Assembly: GCF_003014755.1 (NCBI RefSeq)
Contig: NZ_PYAW01000002.1
Location: 248,001 to 312,000 of the forward strand
Origin: Chitinophaga niastensis
GTDB lineage: Bacteria > Bacteroidota > Bacteroidia > Chitinophagales > Chitinophagaceae
Reading direction: 5' to 3'
DNA: 64,000 nt
Position numbers and translations under genes: made by a program. Below the pieces are notes generated by a model. The model searched no databases. It was given only the letters and a program-made list of their open reading frames with translations, and had not been told where the DNA came from. Below, one piece after another: positions 7,935-17,111 of the stretch (within the stretch, counting starts at the first letter, position 1; each line of letters starts with the position of its first letter).

Positions 7935-10481
7935 TTAAACTTTTTTTAAATCACCAGGATCTGTAGCTGGTTTATCCCAGTTTTTCAACAACAGTTCATC
8001 TACAGACCGGATATGCAAATCCCTTTGTGGATAAGGCAATTCAATGCCGGCTTTGTTTAATTCATTATAAATATAAGTAAGCACTTCACTTTGCATAGTA
8101 CCGGCAGTTCCTAAGTCTGATATCCAGAAATAAACACGGAAATTCACGGAATTGTCGCCAAACTGGAATAACTGCACCAGTGGCTCCGGTACAATCATAA
8201 TGCCCTCGTGGTTCACGAATGCAGATTTTATAATATCAGTTACCTGTTTTACATCACTGCCATAGCCAACACCAATGGTGAAGTCAACACGACGGCTACG
8301 ATTGTTCTTTGTCCAGTTAATCAGTTGTTGCGAGATGAGATCGCCATTAGGAACAATTACCTCAGAACCGTCATAGGCGGCTATTTTGCTGGAACGGATA
8401 CCGATCTCTTTTACTACACCGGAACGGGTGCCCAGCTCTATTACATCGCCTACTTCTATAGGTTTTTCAAAAGCCAGTATGATACCGGATACCAGGTTGT
8501 TCACTACATTCTGTAAACCAAAGCCAATACCCACACCCAGCGCACCAATTACAATGGTGAGTTTGTCCATAGGTATGCCGGAGGCTGCAAATGCGAGCAA
8601 TATGCCACCTGCCAGTACTACCAGCCGAAGAAGCAGGAGAGCCGAGCCGAATTTTGTTTTTTTCACAGGACCGGTACTTTGACCCGTATTCCCAAACATA
8701 TAGGCAATAAATTGTGAGGCTACAAAGGCTACCCATATTACCAGCAAAAAGATAATAACACTGCTGAAAGTAAAGTCAGAATTACCAATATGATGGGAGG
8801 TGGAAAGGAAATTTTTGATAGCTTCATAAATAGCATCATACAAATAAAGATTACGCGCAATAATGATCAGCCAGCCAACGGTAGCCATAACCGTCAGAAA
8901 TGTTTTTAATTTTTTTTGTACATCCTGGTAGTCCATAAATGAAATGAAGGTGCTGGAATTCTTATTGGCTTCTACCTGCAGGTATACGGCTTCCATCAAT
9001 ATTTTCACCAGTATATAAAGATTCAGTGCCAGCACCGTATTTACTACGGCGCTCGAGCCCATTATTTTGGCGGTGCTTACCCTCGCAAAGATGACCAGCA
9101 ACAGTGAAAATGCACTGGTGGCGATAAAAAGTTTTATAACAGGCCGGGTATATTTAGGTTGTGCAAAGGTGGTCATTGCCGATTCTTTTAAAAGCCGGCT
9201 ACCCACTATGATGGCTAGTATGGCGCAAATTAAAAGACCCCATTGTTCTGCATAGGTAACTTCTATCAGCAGGTTATTTAAACAGTAGACCAATAACAGC
9301 CCCATCATCAATAACCAGTTTTTGAATAATGTTTTAGGAAGATTTGAACGAAAGATAAATGTCAGCGCAATCATTGTCAGTATCCAGATAATCTCTGTAT
9401 AAAGAATAGGGTAGCGGACAGATAAAACAGATGATAGGGTAGTTACAAATATCACGGTGCAAGCGGCCGGAAACCGGTACAGATACTGTGAATGCTGTAG
9501 TATCGCCTCGCCTTCCTGGTCAGGGTGGTTCTGCCGGATACGACGGATGTTATTAAATACCCATGAAGCAAATATGGCTGCCAATAGTAACCAGATGATA
9601 AACACCGGCCATTGAATAGAAAAAAATATCACGAGTACCTTGGTGCTTTTATGCAGCGAATTTTTTACTACAGGAAAAAATTCCAGTGGATTGATGCTGT
9701 CCCGGTGCGGCTTCCAGATATAGCGGTAGTCGCGCTCAAACATGTGTGTAGAAAATTGTTCCAGCCGGTAATCCATGTCCTCATACAGATTGGATACTTC
9801 AATATATCGGTTGGCGATCTTGTTTTGCAGCAATCCGATGCTAATAAGATTTACCTTATTGACACTATCTACTGCACGGAATTTGAGGACCAGGTTTGTC
9901 AGCTGCCCTACATAAAATCCATAGAGCTCATCTTCCGAAGGAATATTGCGCATGGAAGTATCCCGTCGCAGTGAATGGATGGTATCATTGATATTAACAA
10001 GTTTATCGTAATACGAAAAGAGAGCGCCCTGCCACGAATTCAGTTTTCGTTGCAGCTGATCCAGCATTACTTTATTGGTATAGATATCATTGATGTTGGG
10101 AGTGCGACCAAGAACAGCAATATTATATTTTATCAGGGCAAGGGAAGTATCTACCAGTGGAATTTCCGCGCTGATCCGCGTTGTATCAAAGCCGCGTTTG
10201 AGAGAACTCATGAGCTCATTCAGCATCAGGGTATAGCTTTCTATGCGATTAATCAGGATAGATACAGCAGTATCCGACTTTTTAACCCGGTTACTATCCT
10301 TGGCCATCGCAGTGATGTTTTTGCTGATGGTAGCGCTGTCCATCGCCACCAGGTGGCTGGTATCTGGTTGTTGCCTGGTTTTAGCTTTTTGTGCATTGAC
10401 ATTAAAACCACTGATAACAAGGCACAGCGGCAGCAAAAACCGCAGCAGACACCGATATTTTATTATAACCCTGATGGACAT
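7935..10481 (-). CDS. Large MscS-family mechanosensitive channel protein
   Basis: A signal peptide (LLRFLLPLCLVISGFNVNAQ) supports the ATG at 10481, giving 848 residues. A periplasmic domain of about 240 residues follows, then a run of membrane helices from about residue 280. The conserved MscS pore and beta domain is near the C-terminus: VIGALGVGIGFGLQNVVNNL at about 640-660, then GDVIELGTRSGVVKEIGIRS and VPNGDLISQQLINWT. This matches the long MscK/YnaI-like type, which opens under membrane tension to release solutes in osmotic downshock. An alternative start at 10508 would add nine residues before the signal peptide. Confidence 0.9.
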   Translation of the reverse strand: MSIRVIIKYRCLLRFLLPLCLVISGFNVNAQKAKTRQQPDTSHLVAMDSATISKNITAMAKDSNRVKKSDTAVSILINRIESYTLMLNELMSSLKRGFDTTRISAEIPLVDTSLALIKYNIAVLGRTPNINDIYTNKVMLDQLQRKLNSWQGALFSYYDKLVNINDTIHSLRRDTSMRNIPSEDELYGFYVGQLTNLVLKFRAVDSVNKVNLISIGLLQNKIANRYIEVSNLYEDMDYRLEQFSTHMFERDYRYIWKPHRDSINPLEFFPVVKNSLHKSTKVLVIFFSIQWPVFIIWLLLAAIFASWVFNNIRRIRQNHPDQEGEAILQHSQYLYRFPAACTVIFVTTLSSVLSVRYPILYTEIIWILTMIALTFIFRSNLPKTLFKNWLLMMGLLLVYCLNNLLIEVTYAEQWGLLICAILAIIVGSRLLKESAMTTFAQPKYTRPVIKLFIATSAFSLLLVIFARVSTAKIMGSSAVVNTVLALNLYILVKILMEAVYLQVEANKNSSTFISFMDYQDVQKKLKTFLTVMATVGWLIIIARNLYLYDAIYEAIKNFLSTSHHIGNSDFTFSSVIIFLLVIWVAFVASQFIAYMFGNTGQSTGPVKKTKFGSALLLLRLVVLAGGILLAFAASGIPMDKLTIVIGALGVGIGFGLQNVVNNLVSGIILAFEKPIEVGDVIELGTRSGVVKEIGIRSSKIAAYDGSEVIVPNGDLISQQLINWTKNNRSRRVDFTIGVGYGSDVKQVTDIIKSAFVNHEGIMIVPEPLVQLFQFGDNSVNFRVYFWISDLGTAGTMQSEVLTYIYNELNKAGIELPYPQRDLHIRSVDELLLKNWDKPATDPGDLKKV

Positions 10482-10682
10482 ATGAAATTTGTATATGATA
10501 CCCTCCACCGGATAAAGCGGAGATCCATCTTCAGGAACATTTTTTACGCCTAAATGTTCCGGGATTTAAAACTTTTGCTGCCCTTTACCGTTAAGTTTTG
10601 TGTAATAGGGCCCTAACTTTTGCACAGTACACATTTCCGCAGTATTTTGTAAGTAATTGCCCGGATCATTGAAAACTAGCTT

Positions 10683-12251
10683 ATGAAAAGAGAAACACTC
10701 GTTGATGCATTAAGAAAGGATCTCGAACCCTGGGATATAGTGATCGTTGGCGGTGGTGCTACCGGCCTGGGTGCTGCACTGGAAGCAGTTACCAGGGGCT
10801 ATCGTACACTCTTGCTGGAACAGGTGGATTTTGCAAAGTCTACTTCCAGTAAAAGCACCAAGCTGGTGCATGGAGGGGTGCGTTACCTGGCACAGGGAGA
10901 TGTATCCCTGGTAAGGGAAGCCAGCGTGGAACGCGGACTGCTGGCTGCTAATGCCCCGCATCTCGTACGTAACCTGGCTTTTGTAATTCCTACTTTTAGT
11001 CTTTGGGAAAATTTTAAATATACGATCGGCCTTAAAATGTACGACTGGCTTGCCGGACGTCTAAGTCTGGGCAAGTCTGAGCATATCTCAAAAGCAGAAA
11101 CCTTGCAGCGGTTATCCACACTGAAGCAGGATCATCTCGCAGGAGGTGTATTATATCACGACGGACAATTTGATGATAGCCGTCTTGCTGTTAACCTGGC
11201 GCAAACCATTGCTGATAAGGGAGGTACTGTGCTCAATTATATGCGGGTAACCAGCTTGCGCAAAGATGCAACAGGTAATATCAGCGGACTAACGGTAAAG
11301 GATACACTGAATGGGGGAGAGGAGATATTTCTCAATACACGGGCAGTGATTAATGCTACCGGTGTGTTCGCAGACGATGTACTGGAGATGGATAACCCGG
11401 CAGCACCCAAGTCCATTGCTGCCAGTCAGGGGGTACATGTGGTGCTGGATAGCCACTTTCTACCCGGACATAATGCACTCATGATCCCTGCTACCAGCGA
11501 TGGCCGCGTATTGTTTGTGGTGCCGTGGCATAATAAAGTGGTAGTAGGTACTACCGATACACCTGTTAACCATATCAGCCTGGAGCCGCATGCACTGGAA
11601 GAAGAAATAGGGTTCATTCTCCGCACCGCCGGACAATACCTCTCCCACCCGCCACAACGGACAGATGTACGCAGTGTATGGGCTGGCCTGCGTCCGCTGG
11701 CAGCTCCCAAAGCAGAGGGGCATAAAACAAAAGAAATATCCCGCAGCCATAAAATTATTGTGTCCGGATCAGGACTGATCACCATCATTGGTGGTAAATG
11801 GACTACCTACCGCCGCATGGCAGAAGATGTTATTCATCAGCTGGAGGTATCACTACGCTGGAAAGAAACAACCTCGGTTACGCATCACCTGAAAGTACAC
11901 GGCGCTACTAACAATGTCAACTGGGATGATCCCTGGTACTTTTACGGCAGCGATGTGTTGCATATTCATCAGATGGTAGCCACACAGCCGGATCTGCAGG
12001 AAGAGCTGAGCAGGGATTTTCATATCATTAAAGCACAGGTAGTATGGGCCGTAAGAGAAGAAATGGCCCGCAATATTGAAGATTTTCTGGCCCGCCGTAC
12101 CCGCCTTCTTTTTCTGGATGCGCACGAGGCTTTACGTATAGCCCCTGCCGTAGCCAGGATTATGGCGGAAGAATTACATAAAGATGAACATTGGGTAGCC
12201 ACTCAGATCAGCAGCTTTGAAGCAGCAGCAAAAGCTTATTTATTAACGTAG
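10683..12251 (+). CDS. glpD: Glycerol-3-phosphate dehydrogenase (FAD)
   Basis: The 522-residue flavoprotein oxidises glycerol-3-phosphate to dihydroxyacetone phosphate and passes electrons to quinone at the inner membrane. It has the N-terminal Rossmann dinucleotide site (DIVIVGGGATGLGAALEA at about 18-35), the family signature SSKSTKLVHGGVRYL, and the GLRPL and ISGSGLITIIGGKWTTYR-like segment (VSGSGLITIIGGKWTTYR). The C-terminal domain is typical. Length is normal. A TAACTTTTG promoter-like box lies near 10613-10621. A perfect-looking bidirectional hairpin follows the stop. Confidence 0.95.
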   Translation: MKRETLVDALRKDLEPWDIVIVGGGATGLGAALEAVTRGYRTLLLEQVDFAKSTSSKSTKLVHGGVRYLAQGDVSLVREASVERGLLAANAPHLVRNLAFVIPTFSLWENFKYTIGLKMYDWLAGRLSLGKSEHISKAETLQRLSTLKQDHLAGGVLYHDGQFDDSRLAVNLAQTIADKGGTVLNYMRVTSLRKDATGNISGLTVKDTLNGGEEIFLNTRAVINATGVFADDVLEMDNPAAPKSIAASQGVHVVLDSHFLPGHNALMIPATSDGRVLFVVPWHNKVVVGTTDTPVNHISLEPHALEEEIGFILRTAGQYLSHPPQRTDVRSVWAGLRPLAAPKAEGHKTKEISRSHKIIVSGSGLITIIGGKWTTYRRMAEDVIHQLEVSLRWKETTSVTHHLKVHGATNNVNWDDPWYFYGSDVLHIHQMVATQPDLQEELSRDFHIIKAQVVWAVREEMARNIEDFLARRTRLLFLDAHEALRIAPAVARIMAEELHKDEHWVATQISSFEAAAKAYLLT

Positions 12252-12294
12252 ATTTTGTGATTTATGCAGGTATCCCTGTATAAATCACAAAATC
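12251..12294. terminator. Bidirectional terminator between glpD and the nitroreductase gene
   Basis: The two 20-base arms face each other around TATC with one mismatch or wobble; they begin GATTTTGTG and end CACAAAATC. The structure lies between converging genes and begins at the last base of the glpD stop codon. Confidence 0.8.
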
Positions 12295-12301
12295 AGTAAA
12301 A

Positions 12302-12892
12302 TTATGCCCACTTAAATTTCTCTTCAAATTGTTTCACCCTTTTACCGGCTTGTGCAGGTTCATCTGTATAACCCAGATAAAAAAATCCCAACACCTGGTC
12401 TTCATCTCCCAAACCTAAATAATCCTGCATGGCAGGGTGGTAGGTCATTCCACCGGAACCCCAGTAAGCGGCAATATTGTGGGCAGTAGCGCCTAACCAC
12501 ATATTTTCTACAGCGCAGGATACCGCTGCTATTTCTTCTATCATGGGAATCTTCGGATTGTTGCCGCGTTTCACACAAATAGCAATCACGTGAGAAGCAA
12601 GATCACCCTGACTTTTCAGCTTGTTATAGTTACCTGGAATATATTTATCTGCAGGAGTATATTGTTTATATAATTCTGCATGATCAGAACAAAATTGCGT
12701 TACTTTATCACCACTGTATACCACAAAATACCAGGGTTCGGTATATCCGTGAGTAGGCGCCCAGTCGGCCATTTGCAGTAACTGCTGCACTGTTTCATCT
12801 GCTATCTTTGCGCCATTCATGCTGGTAGGTTTCACCGTACGGCGTGCTACGATCGCTTTTTCCACAGCAGTGATTGATGTTGTTGTATCCAT
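12302..12892 (-). CDS. Nitroreductase-family FMN protein
   Basis: The 196-residue protein has the nitroreductase fold signature: an N-terminal ARRTVKP for phosphate of FMN, WAPTHGYTEPWYFVV, and the helix CAVENMWLGATAHNIAAYWGSGG, with a closing LGFFYLGYTDEP. It should use NAD(P)H to reduce nitro or quinone-like substrates in the cytosol. The length suits the short single-domain type (YdjA/NfnB-like). It is the last gene of a minus-strand group with a thioesterase 17 bases upstream, then rdgB. Confidence 0.9.
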   Translation of the reverse strand: MDTTTSITAVEKAIVARRTVKPTSMNGAKIADETVQQLLQMADWAPTHGYTEPWYFVVYSGDKVTQFCSDHAELYKQYTPADKYIPGNYNKLKSQGDLASHVIAICVKRGNNPKIPMIEEIAAVSCAVENMWLGATAHNIAAYWGSGGMTYHPAMQDYLGLGDEDQVLGFFYLGYTDEPAQAGKRVKQFEEKFKWA

Positions 12893-12909
12893 ATTATATT
12901 TTTATACTT

Positions 12910-13344
12910 TTATTTTTCGAGGCGGATCTTCATATCAGCCGGCAGTTTCATCACCTTGCGGTTTTTATAATCAAAGCAGATCATGCCGGTTTTTGCTTCG
13001 GCAATGATAATCGTTTGTTCGTTACGGTTAGTAGTGATACGGTAAAACAATTCAAAGCCAAAAGCGCTGTATTCGCCGGCGGCTACTTCAACCTGGAAAA
13101 TATCTCCATGAAAACCTTCTCCTTTGTACGCTACTGCTACGTCTGCCATAATCAGGCTGGTACCGCCATCATGATCCAGTTCTTTACAACCAATGCTGGT
13201 CAGGTACTGAATTCTGGCCTCGTGCATAATAGAGAGGATGGCATCATTGCCCACATGCCCGCCGTAATTAACATCCTGTATCCTTACTGGTATTGCTATA
13301 TTATAAGAAAATGCTGTTGGTAAATCTATCTTAATCCTCGCCAT
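12910..13344 (-). CDS. Hotdog-fold acyl-CoA thioesterase
   Basis: The 144-residue 4HBT-type protein has RIQDVNYGGHVGNDAILSI near residues 21-40, which holds the Asp commonly used in this family, and the hotdog helix MHEARIQYLTSIG. A central beta sheet follows (SLIMADVAVAYKGEGFHGDIF). It probably cleaves small acyl-CoA thioesters in the cytosol; the substrate is unknown. It lies 20 bases after rdgB and 17 bases before the nitroreductase gene, all on the minus strand. Confidence 0.85.
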   Translation of the reverse strand: MARIKIDLPTAFSYNIAIPVRIQDVNYGGHVGNDAILSIMHEARIQYLTSIGCKELDHDGGTSLIMADVAVAYKGEGFHGDIFQVEVAAGEYSAFGFELFYRITTNRNEQTIIIAEAKTGMICFDYKNRKVMKLPADMKIRLEK

Positions 13345-13364
13345 TATATTTTTTTAGGTAGATG

Positions 13365-13949
13365 CTAAACGTTTGTTGTTTTTTTCAGGAATGCCACAAA
13401 TTTTTCGAAGGCCCTGGCCCGGTGACTGTACTTGTTTTTTTCAGTCAGATCCATTTCTGCAAAAGCGCGGGTTGCTCCTTCCGGAACAAAAATAGGATCG
13501 TAGCCAAATCCTTTACCACCCTTCGTTTCCGTGGTGATATGCCCTTTGCTCACCCCTTCAAATTGATATTCTTTTCCATCCAGGATGAGGGAGATGACTG
13601 TCCGGAACTGTGCACTGCGGTCAGTTTTGCCTTCCAGTGCTGTTAATACTTTTGCGATATTGTCTGTTGCCAGCTTCTGTTCACCTGCATAGCGGGCAGA
13701 TAAAACGCCCGGTGCGCCGTTGAGGGCAGCTATTTCCAGCCCGGTATCCTCTGAAAAACAATTTAGGCCCTTCATCTCGTGAATGGTAGTAGATTTCTCT
13801 GTAGCATTGGCTTCCAGGGTATCATGTGGTTCCGGAATATCTATGTCAATGCCGGCTTCCAGCAGGGTAATGATCTCAAACTGATCTCCCAGCAGCGACC
13901 GGAATTCTTTTACTTTATTTTCGTTATTGGTAGCAAATATCAATTTCAT
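13365..13949 (-). CDS. rdgB: Non-canonical purine NTP pyrophosphatase (RdgB/HAM1)
   Basis: This enzyme hydrolyses ITP, XTP and dITP to monophosphates and so keeps deaminated purines out of DNA and RNA. The ATG at 13949 gives 194 residues and the family N-terminus MKLIFATNNENKVKEF; upstream ATGs at 13964 and 13994 add nothing family-like. Further signatures are LEANATEKS, the SFSEDTGL-type loop (CFSEDTGLEIAALNGAPGV), GKGFGYDPIFVPEG and the C-terminal SHRARAF. The gene is preceded by an intergenic AGCTAA-type repeat. Confidence 0.95.
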   Translation of the reverse strand: MKLIFATNNENKVKEFRSLLGDQFEIITLLEAGIDIDIPEPHDTLEANATEKSTTIHEMKGLNCFSEDTGLEIAALNGAPGVLSARYAGEQKLATDNIAKVLTALEGKTDRSAQFRTVISLILDGKEYQFEGVSKGHITTETKGGKGFGYDPIFVPEGATRAFAEMDLTEKNKYSHRARAFEKFVAFLKKTTNV

Positions 13950-13978
13950 ATTGGGTTCATTCATTTTTATAAAGCATT

Positions 13979-14086
13979 TTTTAGCTGTTAGCACTTAGCA
14001 CTTAACACTTAGCTGTTAGCACTTAGCAGTTAGTAATTAGCAAAACGCACTAAAAGCTAATTGCTAATAGCTAACAGCTGTTTTAA
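13979..14086. repeat. AGCTAA/TTAGCT-type intergenic repeat cluster
   Basis: A run of short words such as TTAGCTGTTAGC, ACTTAGCACTTA and AGCTAATAGCTAACAGC alternates in both orientations, so the segment can fold on itself. Related clusters lie at 31878-31916, 38890-38926, 42256-42328, 46481-46541 and 49284-49341. The right end forms the last codons of the neighbouring gene (14057-14560). Confidence 0.75.
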
Positions 14087-14560
14087 TCCTGCCCAAAGCT
14101 TTGCTTTCAGGACTTTATCGGTACCAATGAGTTGTAGTTCGTCCGAAAACAGGAGGGTAGCACCATTTACGGTCACCAGCTGATACATGGGAAGATCGCT
14201 GAGTCCGAGTTGTGCCGGTGCAATCCCAAATACAACGCCTCGTTCTATCTTCACGGCAGTTTGCCAGTCCGGAAAGGTCAGTTGGGGGTAATGAAAGATG
14301 TTCATAAGCGACACATCCTGCATGCCCAGTTTACAGGCATTTAATATATTGGTGAGGAGGTTGAATAATTCCTCATTTAAATACGCTTCGTTTTCATTTT
14401 GTATGAAGAGCGCAATGTTTTTTTGATTTTCTCCTAAATATTTGACTTTAGGCACCGCTTTTTGCTCCGTGATTACAGGCATGCTTTTCCCGGGAATGAT
14501 TGGCTGGGTATAGATTTTAGCCAGAAAGTACGGATCCAGCTGGAATTGCTCAAGCGACAT
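14057..14560 (-). CDS. Hypothetical protein
   Basis: I do not recognise this 167-residue soluble protein. It has no signal peptide or membrane segment. The middle part (EELFNLLTNILNACKLGMQDVSLMNI) looks helical and the second half (GVVFGIAPAQLGLSD, YQLVTVNGATLLFSDEL) looks like an alpha/beta fold. The last residues (QLLAISN) and stop are encoded by the AGCTAA-type repeat, so the 3' end may have changed by repeat insertion. It is the first gene of a minus-strand group leading to rdgB. Confidence 0.7.
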   Translation of the reverse strand: MSLEQFQLDPYFLAKIYTQPIIPGKSMPVITEQKAVPKVKYLGENQKNIALFIQNENEAYLNEELFNLLTNILNACKLGMQDVSLMNIFHYPQLTFPDWQTAVKIERGVVFGIAPAQLGLSDLPMYQLVTVNGATLLFSDELQLIGTDKVLKAKLWAGLKQLLAISN

Positions 14561-14690
14561 GTTTATGATTGTTTAATGTAATATGAAAGCCCCGCGTGGG
14601 GAAAAATCAGTTTATTTGCACAGCCAATCCGATAGGGTTGGTAGGCACAGCGATGAAAATGTAAAAATATTGAGATAAAATTGATTAACC

Positions 14691-15791
14691 ATGATGGAAG
14701 ATAAATCAACAGTAAAGGAAGAGGCAGTAAAGAAGATCAAAGTCACAAAAACTACCCATAGCAGGTTGAGTGAAGTAGATTTTAATAACCTGGCATTTGG
14801 TAAGATGTATGCAGACCATATGCTGGTGGCTGATTTCGATGGGAAAGAGTGGAAAAATGCAGAAATCCTGCCTTTTCAGAACCTGTCAGTAAGTCCGTCA
14901 AATGCTGCCTGGCACTATGGTCAGGCCATTTTTGAAGGTATCAAAGCCTATAAAGATCCACAGGATAACCCTATGATCTTCAGGCCATATGATAATTATA
15001 AGCGTTTTAATCTTTCGGCAGAAAGAATGGGAATGCCGCAGGTACCGGAGTGGTTGTTTATAGGTGGTCTGGATATGCTCATCGACCTGGATCGTAATTG
15101 GGTACCCACTGGTCCCGGTTGTTCGCTCTACCTGCGTCCGTTTATGATTGCAGCAGATGAATTTATCGGAGTAAGACCTTCTGATACCTATAAATTCGCC
15201 ATTATTAATTCTCCTTCTGGTCCGTATTTTAATAAGCCTATTAAATTACTGGTACAGGATAAATATGTACGTGCCTTCCCTGGCGGCGTTGGTTATGCCA
15301 AGGCGGCGGGTAACTATGGTGGTACCATGTATCCTACCATGCAGGCTAAGAGACAGGGCTACGACCAGATCCTCTGGGTAGATGGATATGAGCATAAATA
15401 CCTGCAGGAGTGCGGTACGATGAACGTTTTTGCCATCATTGGCAATACAGCCATCACGCCAGACCTTACACAGGGCACCATCCTGGAAGGGGTTACCAGG
15501 GCCAGTGTGATCGATGTATTGTCGGATATGGGCCTTAAAATAGAAGAGCGACCTATTTCTATTGATGAAATAGTAGCAGCTTATAAAGATGGTACCCTCC
15601 GCGAAGTATTTGGTACCGGTACGGCTGCCAGCGTAGCCTATGTGGAGGAGCTGGACTACAAAGAAGAGCAACTCCGCCTGGATACAACCAAATACGAAAT
15701 AGGAGCAGAGGTGATCCATCGCCTGGACGGTATACGTACCGGACGCGCCACAGATACCCGCCACTGGAATTATATAATAAATAAGAAGTAA
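14691..15791 (+). CDS. ilvE: Branched-chain-amino-acid aminotransferase
   Basis: The 366-residue PLP enzyme of fold type IV makes the last step of valine, leucine and isoleucine synthesis and the first step of their breakdown. Seen are the family motifs NAAWHYGQAIFEGIKAYK, the active-site lysine in GGVGYAKAAGNYGG, and the cofactor segment EGVTRASVIDVLSDMGL with later GTGTAASVAYV. The length matches the larger BCAT group. It starts at ATG 14691 and is followed by a strong terminator. Confidence 0.95.
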   Translation: MMEDKSTVKEEAVKKIKVTKTTHSRLSEVDFNNLAFGKMYADHMLVADFDGKEWKNAEILPFQNLSVSPSNAAWHYGQAIFEGIKAYKDPQDNPMIFRPYDNYKRFNLSAERMGMPQVPEWLFIGGLDMLIDLDRNWVPTGPGCSLYLRPFMIAADEFIGVRPSDTYKFAIINSPSGPYFNKPIKLLVQDKYVRAFPGGVGYAKAAGNYGGTMYPTMQAKRQGYDQILWVDGYEHKYLQECGTMNVFAIIGNTAITPDLTQGTILEGVTRASVIDVLSDMGLKIEERPISIDEIVAAYKDGTLREVFGTGTAASVAYVEELDYKEEQLRLDTTKYEIGAEVIHRLDGIRTGRATDTRHWNYIINKK

Positions 15792-15817
15792 GATCTTTAT
15801 ATATATTATACGATAAG

Positions 15818-15850
15818 AATAGGGCTGATAAAAAGGCCCTATTTTTTTAT
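15818..15850 (+). terminator. Terminator after ilvE
   Basis: The stem AATAGGGC / GCCCTATT is followed by seven T. Confidence 0.85.
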
Positions 15851-15871
15851 GGTAGTTTCTGTGGGAAATCA

Positions 15872-15879
15872 TACCTTTG
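15872..15879 (+). promoter_or_regulatory. Upstream promoter -7 box for rpsL, candidate
   Basis: TACCTTTG matches the Bacteroidota TAnnTTTG box. Between it and the second box at 16001 lie two hairpins: TTTTTGGTA / TACCAAAAA (15888-15917) and TCCCT / AGGGA (15929-15945). A transcript from here would carry a structured leader. Confidence 0.5.
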
Positions 15880-16000
15880 CAATCCGGTTTTTGGTAATCC
15901 TGAGCTGCTACCAAAAAAGTTAGACCAATCCCTGTTGAAAAGGGAGTACAACCCGGCAAAAATATTTTCGAAACAATTTTGTTATTCACACATATAGTGT

Positions 16001-16008
16001 TACCTTTG
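16001..16008 (+). promoter_or_regulatory. Main promoter -7 box for rpsL-rpsG
   Basis: TACCTTTG followed by GCC lies 70 bases before the rpsL ATG. The same box occurs ahead of fusA and rpsJ. Confidence 0.7.
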
Positions 16009-16077
16009 CCGTCCCAAAATCCCTTTGTGGGGAATTTGGATGTCATTGTAAACCGACATAAAAAAACTAGGTAAAGA

Positions 16078-16458
16078 ATGCCTACTATACAACAATTAGT
16101 AAGAAAAGGAAGAGAAATTATCCGGGCTAAGTCTAAGTCCAGGGCATTAGATAGCTGCCCTCAGCGTCGTGGTGTTTGTACTCGTGTGTACACTACCACG
16201 CCTAAGAAACCTAACTCCGCTTTGCGTAAAGTAGCGAAGGTGCGTTTAACCAACAAAGTTGAGGTGATTGCCTATATCCCTGGTGAAGGTCACAACTTGC
16301 AGGAGCACTCCATCGTACTGATCCGTGGTGGAAGGGTAAAAGATTTACCAGGTGTTCGTTACCACATCGTTCGCGGTTCCCTGGATACTGCTGGTGTTAA
16401 GGACAGAAAGCAGAGCCGTTCCAAATATGGTACTAAAAAGGAAAAGGCTAAGAAATAA
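16078..16458 (+). CDS. rpsL: 30S ribosomal protein S12
   Basis: The 126-residue protein is part of the decoding centre. The two streptomycin-sensitive loops are intact with Lys ([16 protein letters not shown] near 42-55 and [13 protein letters not shown] near 85-97), so the sequence is of the drug-sensitive type. A Lys-rich tail ends the protein. rpsG follows after 29 bases. fusA, which usually comes next, is displaced by 6.5 kb. Confidence 0.98.
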   Translation: MPTIQQLVRKGREIIRAKSKSRALDSCPQRRGVCTRVYTTTPKKPNSALRKVAKVRLTNKVEVIAYIPGEGHNLQEHSIVLIRGGRVKDLPGVRYHIVRGSLDTAGVKDRKQSRSKYGTKKEKAKK

Positions 16459-16487
16459 CAATTATAAATAGTCGTAATTTTCAATAA

Positions 16488-16955
16488 ATGAGAAAGCAAG
16501 CTGCAAAAAAATTGCCTCTGGCTCCGGATCCTAGGTTTAATGACAAACTGGTAACCCGCTTTGTTAATAACGTTATGGAACAAGGAAAAAAGAGCATTGC
16601 CTATAAAATTTTCTACGATGCTGTGGATAAGGTGAGCACGATGACCGGCGAAAACGGTTATGAGGTTTGGAGAAAAGCATTAACCAATGTTACTCCTGGT
16701 GTAGAAGTTAGAAGCCGTCGTATCGGTGGTGCTACCTTCCAGATTCCTGCTGAAGTTCGTCCTGATAGAAAGATCTCCCTGAGCATTAAATGGTTAGTAC
16801 GCTTTGCCGGTGAAAGAAACGGTAAGAGCATGGCTGACAAGCTCGCGAATGAAATCGTAGCAGCAAGCAAAGGTGAAGGCGCAGCGTTCAAGAAGAAAGA
16901 AGATACACATCGTATGGCAGAAGCGAACAAAGCTTTCTCTCACTTCAGAATCTAG
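16488..16955 (+). CDS. rpsG: 30S ribosomal protein S7
   Basis: The 155-residue protein nucleates assembly of the 16S rRNA head domain and contacts the E-site tRNA. The signature VRSRRIGGATFQIPAEVRP is present at about 77-95, and the C-terminal helix (KKEDTHRMAEANKAFSHFR) is complete. Co-transcribed with rpsL; a strong terminator follows 32 bases after the stop, ending the unit here. Confidence 0.98.
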   Translation: MRKQAAKKLPLAPDPRFNDKLVTRFVNNVMEQGKKSIAYKIFYDAVDKVSTMTGENGYEVWRKALTNVTPGVEVRSRRIGGATFQIPAEVRPDRKISLSIKWLVRFAGERNGKSMADKLANEIVAASKGEGAAFKKKEDTHRMAEANKAFSHFRI

Positions 16956-16986
16956 TTATAGCCCCAACAGGCAACTCAATATATTT

Positions 16987-17021
16987 GGCAAACAGTTCCT
17001 TCCGGAGCTGTTTGCCTTTTT
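16987..17021 (+). terminator. Terminator after rpsG
   Basis: The stem GGCAAACAG / CTGTTTGCC with a further TCC/GGA pairing in the loop is followed by TTTTT. It separates rpsL-rpsG from anything downstream. Confidence 0.9.
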
Positions 17022-17059
17022 GCGTTTATAACATAAGCAGCTCTCAAAAAATCTTCACA

Positions 17060-17088
17060 AAAAAAGCAGGCACCTGACGATGCCCGCT
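17060..17088 (-). terminator. Terminator after the collagen-like gene
   Basis: On the minus strand AGCGGGCA pairs with TGCCTGCT and is followed by a run of T. Confidence 0.8.
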
Positions 17089-17111
17089 CCCTTTCATCTT
17101 TTTATCAACTA

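Noticed and set aside
15246-16046. A 266-codon minus-strand frame
   Set aside because: Antisense to ilvE and running into the rpsL promoter region; no recognisable features.
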